Shown one piece after another: positions 55,505-64,000 of a stretch of DNA of 64,000 bases. The position numbers and the translations under genes were made by a program. Position 1 is the stretch's first letter. Every line of letters starts with the position of its first letter. The notes beneath the pieces were generated by a model that was given only the letters and a program-made list of their open reading frames with translations, did not search any database and was not told the DNA's origin. This DNA is from Ciborinia camelliae (taxonomy: Eukaryota; Ascomycota; Leotiomycetes; Helotiales; Sclerotiniaceae), in NCBI GenBank assembly GCA_025890175.1, contig JANPYM010000017.1, positions 108,659-172,658 on the forward strand, in the 5' to 3' direction.

Positions 55505-58162
55505 ATGGCCGGTAAGCAATAGCAACCTCTTGGCATGCCATCCCACTTGCTTTGCGCAAGGAATTGGCAAATGCTTTACCCCCCAAAACGATCATTCGAG
55601 GAGATAGCTAGCTAACAAGGATGCTACAGATGTCAGGAAATCATCGAGAGCGACAAAGGGACAACATCCCAAAGCTCATGAACTCGATCAACCTATCGAA
55701 TCCAAAAAGAAAGGAAAGAAAGGTGGAAAGAAGGCCGCGGTTCAAGAAGAGGAAGCTGAGGTTATCCGCTGTGTTTGTGGAGTTACTTCAACTACCGATG
55801 ATGATGAAGCTGCCTGGATCGCTTGTGACAATTGCGCTGTCTGGCAACATAACGTTTGCGTGGGAGTAAGTCGATTTGAGGAAGATACACCGGATAAATA
55901 CCTTTGCGAACAATGCGCGCCAAATGCCCACAAGGAACTCTTGGATGGCATTTCCAGAGGTGAACAGCCATGGATCGCAAGACAAGAAAAGTACGAAGAG
56001 GAAAAGGCAGAGCAGGAGAGAAAAGAGGCAGAGGAAGCAGCAAGGAAGAAGGGCAAGAAAGGAAAGAAAAGACAAAGTGGAGGTGGAGGTGAACAGAAAC
56101 GCGATGTAACTCCTGCGAATGGAAAGATACAATCCCCTCCAGTTCCACTCAAGAAAGAACCACAAAAGGAGTCGCCCGCGAAGGTTTCCAGCCAAAAACG
56201 CAAGGCAAGAGATGAATCTCAAGACAAAGAGGCTGTTAAAGTAAGTTTTCAATGTGAGTGAATGGATAAATTGTGCTGATCGTATGTTAGGAATCTTCAT
56301 CAAAAGTCCGCAAAACATCTGCCCGTCCTACGCCTAGAGCATCTCCACCGTCAGATTTGCCCACCAAAATTACGGAGCTGGAAAATGAGCAACAGGGCCA
56401 GGCTACGTTAATCAAGAGAGGCTTACTTCAATCCATTCCACTTGCTATCGAACACCGCCATTATACCTTGCGACCTGATGACACCATTGATGCGAAGGCA
56501 GAACGACTTGCTATTCAAATAGAAGGAGCTGTTCGTAGCACGCACCCTAGCAAGTCGGCCTCCATTAAACAAATCCGCTCCATATTTTCCAATTTAAAGC
56601 AAAACCAAGAACTATGCAATGGTTTATTGACACAGTCATTATCTCCTCAGTCACTTGCGGTCATGACAACAGACGATATGGCGAGCAAAGAGTTGAAACG
56701 CGAAACAGCTATCATGAAGGCACGAGCCGACAAACAATCGATCATGATAACGGATGATGGTCCTCGAATTCGAAGAACCCACAAAGGCGAGGAGATTATC
56801 GAAGGGGACAGCAACCCCAATGAATATTCTGACATTCCAATGTCTGCATCACGTCGACGAGAAATGTTGGATCCAAATGCTGGTATGGGTGATAGGTCTA
56901 GGTCACGTTCACCTGAAAATGAGGTTGAATTGCCAGAAGTTGCTGATGACTATCCATCTCGAGACAAAATTCGCAGTTCAGCAACGCCTAAAACACCTTT
57001 GAATATTGATACCAAGCAACCAGCTTTGAGAAAGGGCTCCACACAAAGTTCCGCAACTGGAAATTTCGATATCAATAAAGTCTTCTCTAGCGTTCAATCT
57101 CCCCACCCTTCTACCAACAAACAACGTGTTAGTATAGATCAATACAGACGGATGTCTGGGAACGCACCTCCTGTGAATGGACCGGGAGATGATCCTGATG
57201 TTGATAAGATGCTTCAAGACGATAATGAGTCCCCCCCTTACTCTCCAGTTGAAGACAACCCAGATCCGGACATTGTTTGGAGAGGAACAGTGAGCATGGA
57301 TTCTATAGCAAAATTCCCAGCCTATGCAAAACAAATTGCCGGTCCGGATTTGAGTCGCAATCGCATGCAAACACCATGGTCCGAGCTCCTTCACAAAGAC
57401 TTGAAGGTTCATGGCAGAATTGATGCAGACAAAGCCAACGAATATTTATGTGGCCTTCGATATAGTCCTCCATCGGATGTGATCATCCTCAACATTACGT
57501 CGGCTTCTGGTTCACCAGATTTCCTTGATTTGTATAATTACTTTCATGACAAGAAACGTTATGGCGTACTTACGAACAAAGGTCCTGGAAACGTGCGGGA
57601 TACATATTTAGTCCCAGTGCCCCCCGGACCTGGAAATATCCCCGACTTCGTTGTCAATCTGCTAGAACACAATTTGCCAGAAGATAGACCGGAACCATCG
57701 ATACTGGTAACTTTGGTTGTACGCAATGGATGGGAACAGCCTTCACGTATTCAATCTTTCGACGGCGCATCTGATCCTCACAGCCCTCTTACTGCGGGTG
57801 GCGTCGCTCAACGCCAAATGTCGATGAATCATTCGGGTCCAGCTATGTCACCCAGCCCGGTTGTTCATCCCAGTTCCTTCTACTCTCCTTCTCCTGCTGT
57901 CCCAAAGCCTGATGAACGGAACCAGCAGCAGAATTTTGAAGAGCAGAGACGAATCGCGCAAGTTGAAGGCGAAGCTGTTGCGTTGAGAATTCTGGGAGAG
58001 TACGCTCGGGCTCCAACTGTAAGCTTTTTGATGCCGCAGGCCTATCAAATGAGAGACTTGGAGTGGCAGGCAATTAGGAATATTTTGGAAAGAGATGAAA
58101 AGGCACAGACTGATTTGAAGCACTTAAGCGAGGTTCTGGAGAGGTCCGGACCTCAATCATGA
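55505..58162 (+). CDS. PHD-TFIIS-SPOC transcription factor (Bye1-like)
   Basis: Three exons, 55505..55511, 55630..56240 and 56291..58162, encode 829 aa. The first exon holds only seven bases (ATGGCCG); with the 118-nt intron removed, the start reads MADVRKSSRATKGQ, as in fungal relatives. The domains are: a PHD finger about 48-100 (IRCVCGV...DNCAVWQHNVCVG...YLCEQC), which reads methylated H3 tails; a basic, Lys/Glu-rich linker; a TFIIS central domain about 235-345 that binds RNA polymerase II; and a SPOC domain about 530-690 (GTVSMDSIAKFPAYAKQIAG and PWSELLHKDLKVHGRI). The C-terminal part is Ser/Pro-rich with QFQ-type coiled segments. The order PHD-TFIIM-SPOC is that of Bye1, which modulates elongation. 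The tiny first exon is supported by its GTAAGC donor and the resulting N-terminus. Confidence 0.9.
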
Positions 58163-59206
58163 AGACTCGGTCTATTGGAACCATTTCATCGGATCTAAAC
58201 CTGGATGAAATAGAAATGGAATGGCAGTTGGGTCAAGGGGGTGATTGGGGGAGGATATACTCTGTCGGCGTTCCGGGGTTGCAAAATTAGGGAATCATGT
58301 TGAATCGTTTTCTTGTCCATGTATATTTTTCTTTACCCTTTTTTTTTCTTCCTTACTCTCATTTCTTGGCTAAAAGTACCAAAACAGTAAATTGGAATGC
58401 CAGGGCAAGTCTTTTGTCAAGTCATACCAACGTTTATTGTGGTACAGTTTTAGCAGTCAGCGCACAGCAGATAACAATGTTATGATACCAATACCCAATG
58501 ATTATGATCTCGATTCTCTTTCTACGTTTTGTAGGATGGGCTAGGATGAGATCATGTCATTTTGAGATAGCTATTGACCACTTTTTTCAAGATTGCAATG
58601 GGTTCATATGTGATTTTTGTAATGTGATCGTAAGTTTGTGTACTGTGATTTAAGTCCCGCTTTAGTTCTACTGTGGGATGTTATTATAGTCGGTGCCTTC
58701 TATCAAAGCCGAGTTACTAGTCAGCATACCCTTCCAGCATCCAAGACCTGCATCATCCCTCCCTCGTCCTTGTGAAGAAAAATAGAAGATCCACCTATAA
58801 ACTGAATTGCCCCACTCCCTCTTGAGCCCAACTGGCCTTGATCACTTTATTGCTCACATTTTAATAATATGCCAATTTTTGGCAAATGAGTGGCTATGTT
58901 CAAAAGTGACAGTACTTTTTTATATATAATCTCATCCCAGTTCTAGTCTACAAAACTTAGGGGGAAGCTTCAATGCGTAGCCGATTTGAAAAATTGGGAT
59001 TTTAGCTCACTGCACCGGACCGAAACTCCCCTTTCATTTATGCGATTGACGTCCACCATTGTCCCGTAATTTTTGAGACTAAATGACGTTTGCAGATAGT
59101 TATAGGGGAAGTTATTGAATGAGATAACCCTAGAACGAGAAGATCGAGTCCCCGCCGTCTCAAAGTAAGCATTGCAATTGATTCTATTGATAGTAGCCCA
59201 GAGACA
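58163..59206. other. Intergenic between convergent genes
   Basis: 3' flanks of the Bye1-like and HET genes. Short frames at 58297-58485 are low in complexity. No gene seen. Confidence 0.55.
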
Positions 59207-61519
59207 TCAGCGCAAACAAATCTCCTGCTCCTTCCAATCTGGCAATGTTAAACCCTGTCCATCCATCATTCCATGAATATAACATCCGCCCACTAACTTC
59301 CACTTCTCCAATTCTCTCCCCCTAACTCTCCCCTCTCCCCACTCCCTCAAAACAAATGGCACCCTACCTCCCAATACTAACGCCACCCTATCGCCCACCT
59401 CCGCGTCCAGTGGCACCAATCCAACATAACCTCCGCTCGTTCTACAAACCTTATAATACAACCCCGCACTAACTGCATTAAAATATCCTTCGTTCTCGGG
59501 CTCAAATAAGGCCATTCCCGGATCCATTCCTTGTCTTGGTTTGGCACCTGCAAAGCTTGCTAGTGCAAGGCCGTTGACGTGTTTTCGCCAGCTCGTGTAT
59601 TGTTTTGCATAATCTGGGGGAGCCAAGGAATCATTCGTGGATATTCTGTTCGCTATTAAGGTGCGCCACTTGACTTCTTCCATGCTCTCCCCGGTAGAGT
59701 ACTCGGAAATTGAATTGAAAATACCATCTGCGTCGATCAAGGTTCCTAGAATGGCGAGTGGCTCCAGACCGACCGATCGATCGAGAATGGGACCTATGCC
59801 CACACGGTCAATAGTATCGATCAAACCCCCTGCGACAATCAAATGATCGTTTTGAAGCCCACTGATTCTCACTCGCGGCTCCGAGGTGCCGGTGGCGTGG
59901 TAGATATCTTTTCCGCCTGCACCTAATGTTACACCTTTTGAGGTGGGAAGAATCGGCGTCGTCAAATTGCCTATCCAGGAAGGAATTTCTTCCTCGGGGC
60001 TGTCCAATATATGAATTTGTGATTCGGGATAAGATGGGGATGTGGGTCGAGAAACCTTGTACAAGATATCCATAGCATGTCCTTTCCGTACCAATACCGC
60101 AGCGTACCTACAAACAACCCATTTTAAGGATTTGCTATAGTCTGGCCTCAAAATCTCGCGCTCCTTATCAGTGAGATCATTAGCCAGACTCAAAAGAGCA
60201 AATAAACGATCTCTGGGATCGGTCGCTTCGCAAGATTCGGTTAAATCCATCATCGTCCAGAACGGTCCACCTTGCCACATCGTCTCTCTTACTGGAGGGA
60301 GAGGAAGCCCAAACATTCTACAATTTGTCTCGAGTGTTTCTCTGTCCCATATGTCTTCAAAGACCTGTGACGTTTCCGGAAATTGTCGAAACCAGCCCAT
60401 GAGTCCACTTAGATTGAGACCAGGAAGCTCAGGGAATAGATTATCGGCTTCTCTCAACATTCCTTCATCTAATTCGTGGATATCTTTCATTTGATACTGT
60501 AGATGTTCCATTTGATTTGCTGAACTCCGCATATGACATAGCTTCAACATCGACATTGCACCAGCGTTTGCTTCGTAAAACTCATTGATATCGAATGATT
60601 GCTCGGAAGATTCCGAGCTATAGCCGCCTCTTAATGTCAATCCCAAATCATTGATCTTGATTGCTGCCTCGAGAAAAACTCTCCAGTTTCTTTCCCAGTC
60701 TCCACAAATGATACTGACTTCCCTACTTAAGAGAAACTCCTGTATGATCCAAATCCTCTTAAACCACGACCTCCGCCAAAATGCTCGGAATGCTATCCAA
60801 CTACCACTTTTTCTACCAGGTAGACCAAAGCTGGTGAGAGAAGATGTTTCGATGATCTTAGCCTTCAGAGTATTGAAATTTTTCTTCCCAACTTTTTCAA
60901 TAAGTCCAATGGCGAGATCACTTCTATCGGCTTCTGGGCCGAGGTAAACTACCGTTTTGAAAGCAGATGAGTAAATCTTCGGCATAAGAAGAATCTGTTC
61001 GCTCTTTTCCTCATTATCTTGCTGATTGATACAAATGGCATCGATCCAAAGGACTCGGGATTTACTCAGGAGTCGAAGACGAGTCAAGGCCAATTTGAGG
61101 GATGTGGTTATTGGTATTGCACCTTCTTTGGTATGGAATTCGTGGTACATATTGGGACTTCCCCATGTATATGAAAGCGCTTCATACTCAGGTTTGCTGG
61201 CGAGTGAGACCTGGACTAAGCGTCCGGTAAGAGGCTCTGTCGATTTCCCTGGTGATAAATGAAGGAGACGCACATGGCCGGATTTGAGTCCTTGATAGAC
61301 AAATGAGAGTTTCTTTGGACTCTGTTTGAATAGAGATGAGGGGAAGAGCTCTTCTCGCATCAAATTTTCTAGATCATGGAGATTCGTCTCACTATCTCTC
61401 AAGTTCACGTGCTCCGGCTGAGAATCTTTCTTGAAAGGGTCACACGGCAACTCAGCAACCTGTCCGAACTCCTCCCTCATCAATCTTTCGAACCTATTCA
61501 GAAACAGCGCGTTATCCAT
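59207..61519 (-). CDS. HET-domain protein (heterokaryon incompatibility-like)
   Basis: Single-exon 770-aa protein, ATG at 61519. The HET domain begins near residue 111 with the signature EYEALSYTWGS and continues with RVLWIDAICINQQDNEEKSEQILLM and VVYLGPEADRSDLA, ending near RRSWFKRIWIIQEFLLSREVSIICG. Such domains act as death or non-self-recognition modules, signalling in vegetative incompatibility. The C-terminal two thirds contain DPRDRLFALLSLANDLTDKE, the usual HET-associated block, and a final GDRVALVLGGRVPFVLRE block, as in intact HET proteins. Residues 10-20 and 50-60 share an F/LMREE-containing repeat of unknown meaning. This copy looks functional, unlike the two decayed copies at 6950 and 44280. 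Confidence 0.93.
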   Translation of the reverse strand: MDNALFLNRFERLMREEFGQVAELPCDPFKKDSQPEHVNLRDSETNLHDLENLMREELFPSSLFKQSPKKLSFVYQGLKSGHVRLLHLSPGKSTEPLTGRLVQVSLASKPEYEALSYTWGSPNMYHEFHTKEGAIPITTSLKLALTRLRLLSKSRVLWIDAICINQQDNEEKSEQILLMPKIYSSAFKTVVYLGPEADRSDLAIGLIEKVGKKNFNTLKAKIIETSSLTSFGLPGRKSGSWIAFRAFWRRSWFKRIWIIQEFLLSREVSIICGDWERNWRVFLEAAIKINDLGLTLRGGYSSESSEQSFDINEFYEANAGAMSMLKLCHMRSSANQMEHLQYQMKDIHELDEGMLREADNLFPELPGLNLSGLMGWFRQFPETSQVFEDIWDRETLETNCRMFGLPLPPVRETMWQGGPFWTMMDLTESCEATDPRDRLFALLSLANDLTDKEREILRPDYSKSLKWVVCRYAAVLVRKGHAMDILYKVSRPTSPSYPESQIHILDSPEEEIPSWIGNLTTPILPTSKGVTLGAGGKDIYHATGTSEPRVRISGLQNDHLIVAGGLIDTIDRVGIGPILDRSVGLEPLAILGTLIDADGIFNSISEYSTGESMEEVKWRTLIANRISTNDSLAPPDYAKQYTSWRKHVNGLALASFAGAKPRQGMDPGMALFEPENEGYFNAVSAGLYYKVCRTSGGYVGLVPLDAEVGDRVALVLGGRVPFVLREWGEGRVRGRELEKWKLVGGCYIHGMMDGQGLTLPDWKEQEICLR

Positions 61520-62756
61520 AGATATGAATGTGAACTACGTTACTTCTTGGATTATAATCTTACAACACAGAACACAGAATCGTGAGGTGGTTCTCAGCCG
61601 CACTTGAAATTTTTGAAGGCGCTTTGCCGAAAGAAGCTAGGGAACGCCATGATTATGATATCTCAGCTTAAGAGATAAAACATCATCTATTCAAATATGA
61701 AAGCTACTCGAAGTGTGGAAATATTGTTGACGATAGAAGGAAGTCATAAAAAACTGATGACTAAGCAAAGGTCCATCTACATTACTGTAACCTGTATATA
61801 CCTTGGAACATTATATAAAGCATCAAATTTTACCTCTTTAGTCAAATTAAAATTAAGTTCCTCCAGCTATACATTTACCCTCATAACCGTGACAGGATGC
61901 CACTGAGAATTATATTCTTACTAATTACTACCTACTCTTGCTAGTATATCTGAATAGAATACGTTTCAGTCTCTATAAGTCCTGTCACGCTTCTATATAT
62001 ACTATACGCACCGTACGAATCTATTAAGTATGGGAATCTATTAACTGTATTAGTTGCGTACTTTCTTACTTATTATATATTTTTCTACTATTCCTACAAG
62101 CAATCCAACCCTATGCTTTCCACATACTCTAGTTAGAGTCATACTCTTAACATATTTATGTTTTATAAGATTTTAAATAACTCTAGTTATACATATTAGA
62201 AAATAGACTTGTTTCGAAGATAAAAGATATAAATTAAACATATAAAAAAAAGCTATTGATAAGTCATTTTCTAAGCTAATTCTATACCAATATTTTAAGC
62301 TAGTACTTATATAACTTGAAAAAGCCACCCCTGCTACTATGTCACGTTAACATATCGATTGGAATTGGCCCTAAATTCTAAAAGCAACATTAATAAAGAA
62401 ACGTCTGTATTATTAATAGAGGTGTACGGAAACTACTATAAGATATCTATATAATGTTCATACAATATGTTTGGAATAATTATATAACATAGTACAGGAA
62501 GCACATCCGGCTGCTGGATCGGTACGCATATATACGCACGATCCACAGCAGAGCATAGTTGAGAAAACCAGTCCAAATACAATACGATATAATATAGTAC
62601 GATTACGTCTTTACCACCCATGGTGATACCAACAGTATGAAAAATAACCGACGTTAAATATTAAAGCTCTTTGAGCTGTACCCCGAATAACAACCCTATG
62701 GCGAAGATTTCCCCATTTGCTCGGCCATCCATCGGTCCATCTCAAACTCGTGACGA
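61520..62756. other. AT-rich tract, possible RIP-mutated relic
   Basis: From about 61900 to 62640 the composition shifts to very high A+T with dense TA dinucleotides and frequent stops on both strands. That is what repeat-induced point mutation leaves in old transposon copies, but I find no terminal repeats or transposase motif. The first 300 bp are the promoter of the HET gene. Confidence 0.45.
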
Positions 62757-63249
62757 TCACCTAAGCCCGTAAAGTCTGATGTAATTATTAAGTTTCGGTG
62801 ATCTATGAAGGGTGTGGATAGAAGTTGACTGACCAGACTCAACAATATTGCAGCTTGGATTCTCATTATCATGTTCCCCGACAAGAACACACTTCGGCTT
62901 CTCGACAACATTTCGGCGCTCGGTTATCTGCCAGTTGATCTTTGTGTTCTTAATCTCCGTGACATGATAGGTGCCATGAACATCTTTTGAAGAAGGTGCT
63001 GAATGCTCAAGGCACCAGTTGAAGTGTCCCTTGACGAAACATTGCTTTGTACACTTGGCTTTTTCGCAGTTCTTATAAGGGCTATGTATATGTGTGTAAG
63101 TTATGCAAATTGACTTTGCTTGACAAAACGAACCATTCAAAATTTTCTCCGGACGATTTAATATCATCTAGGACGTTTTCAGTTTCTTCTCTCTTCTCCT
63201 GGGCTTCCTCAATCATCTGGTCCTTCACGTCACGCATTAGACGAGTCAT
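62757..63249 (-). CDS. Possible Cys-rich small protein
   Basis: Two exons, complement(62757..63081, 63134..63249), give 146 aa. The 52-nt intron (GTTCGT donor, ACATAG acceptor) joins KSSGENFE to CPYKNCEKAKCTKQCF. The N-terminal part is acidic and charged (EEAQEKREETENVL), a short helix. The middle block has Cys/His spacing resembling a zinc-binding module: C-x4-C-x4-C-x3-C then HFNWCLEH. The rest contains KCVLVG and ends in a basic stretch. I recognise no family. Frame consistency across the intron and the Cys pattern are the support, but the last ~25 residues look non-conserved and a further intron near SGQS is possible. It faces the HET gene across the AT-rich tract. Confidence 0.45.
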
Positions 63250-63847
63250 GTGCCTTGTTGGAGGGCAAATTCAGGGTATGATTGTGGGAGTTCAGCAGAT
63301 ATGGCTGAAGCAGGGAATGATGGGGATGGAATCAGCAAGATTATATTGTATAAGGAAGCAGAATGCTATGTAGAGGAGAGACATCTTTATTGCAAAAATA
63401 TATATATAGTGAATCTAAAATAAAGTTATATATAAATTCGATTTCAAACTGATTCTATAATCCAATACTTCAATGATTTAATAAAACCGTGTTTGTTATT
63501 ATTTTGAATATGTAACACGCCTCACGTCATCATATGGGAATAGCTTCATGCATCACCAATTAGATAAAAGAACTAAGATGAAGAGATCTTCAAGAGATTA
63601 CCACCTTAAAGAAGGGGTGATCACATACCCAACAACATGACATTCACTAGGTAGGTATGAGCAAACATCGCTAAAATCTATTCAACTTATTGATTTTCAT
63701 CGATTATTTCCCGGATCTAATTTCTTCTTAGGTAGGCATTGAAATGTATTACTATTGTTGTATTATTGTGCATACTATGTACAGTAATATTATGGGATCA
63801 TATGCTACGGTGAATGTATACCATTCATGTGTTCTTATAACAACTTA
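63250..63847. other. Intergenic, AT-rich
   Basis: No gene seen between the Cys-rich gene and the partial CDS at the right edge. Confidence 0.55.
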
Positions 63848-64000
63848 TCATTCTATTGCATCCGACATAATGTTTAGGGTGTCAAATTCCTTACAATCCA
63901 ACCTTACCGGCAAAACCCCCTCACTTCCTTCGGCAACAAGAACATCATTGATATGTCTCAATACATTGATTCTCAAGCCTGAGAATGTATTCCTACCATT
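63848..64000 (-). CDS. Partial CDS, 3' end, running off the right edge
   Basis: The last 50 codons of an open frame on the minus strand, ending with TGA at 63848-63850. The translation is well mixed and ends LDCKEFDTLNIMSDAIE, with LRINVLRHINDVLVAEG upstream. No family recognised from this fragment. It may be the C-terminal exon of a larger gene, but 50 codons could also be open by chance. Confidence 0.4.
   Translation of the reverse strand, partial: NGRNTFSGLRINVLRHINDVLVAEGSEGVLPVRLDCKEFDTLNIMSDAIE

Noticed and set aside
55742..56318. Long minus-strand ORFs opposite the PHD-finger exon
   Set aside because: The plus-strand frame encodes a PHD finger and Lys/Glu-rich linker; the minus-strand Phe/Leu-rich strings are complements of GAA/AAG codons.
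1..64000. CRISPR arrays, insertion sequences and bacterial operons
   Set aside because: Spliced eukaryotic genes throughout; the only short regular array is the 13-bp tandem repeat at 22708, which has no spacers.

Overview
The window is nuclear DNA of a filamentous ascomycete. Most genes carry short GT...AG introns of about 50-160 nt, often with a CTAAC or CTGAC branch site. The gene set is typically fungal: Zn2Cys6 regulator, HET-domain proteins, UstYa/DUF3328 proteins, a Ser/Thr-rich wall protein, and F-box, Bye1-like and COX15 genes. Intergenic DNA is long, AT-rich and full of short TAGGTA/CCTACC-type repeats. The overall style suggests Leotiomycetes, most likely Sclerotiniaceae (Botrytis/Sclerotinia type). 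That placement is inference from style and family recognition, not a search result.

Layout. 0-9 kb: a secreted purine-nucleoside-permease-family protein (765-2200, -), a long gene-free stretch, and a frameshifted HET-domain pseudogene (6950-8418). 9-11 kb: a tandem segmental duplication carrying two small membrane proteins with C-terminal PPxY motifs. 12.8-13.4 kb: a three-exon gene for a divergent histone H3 variant of 138 aa. 14.8-20 kb: a possible 56-aa membrane protein, a DMT/nucleotide-sugar-transporter-like protein and COX15.

20.4-25.8 kb is the most interesting region: a compact putative dikaritin-type RiPP gene cluster that fits exactly between COX15 and an NYN-domain gene. It contains a 114-aa secreted precursor with three 19-residue repeats separated by Arg-Arg (Kex2) sites, transcribed divergently from the first of three UstYa-family (DUF3328) genes. 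All three UstYa proteins have the membrane anchor and both HxxHC motifs. By analogy with ustiloxin, phomopsin and asperipin pathways, the precursor would enter the secretory pathway, be cut by Kex2, and be cyclised at Tyr side chains by the UstYa-type enzymes. No tyrosinase, methyltransferase, peptidase, transporter or regulator lies in the interval.

26-44 kb: NYN-domain protein, tRNA-Ser(AGA), a repeat-rich wall protein, a lipidated LAMTOR1/Meh1-like TORC1 anchor, a small Cys-rich lineage protein, a long sparse stretch, and an F-box/RPEL-like protein. 44-64 kb: a second HET remnant, a Zn2Cys6 regulator next to a dienelactone-hydrolase-family gene, a ZNF830-like protein, a PHD-TFIIS-SPOC (Bye1-like) factor, an intact 770-aa HET protein, an AT-rich possibly RIP-mutated tract, a small Cys-rich gene and the 3' end of a gene running off the right edge.

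Exon boundaries were read by eye from splice consensus plus reading frame and family similarity. They are predictions without transcript evidence.
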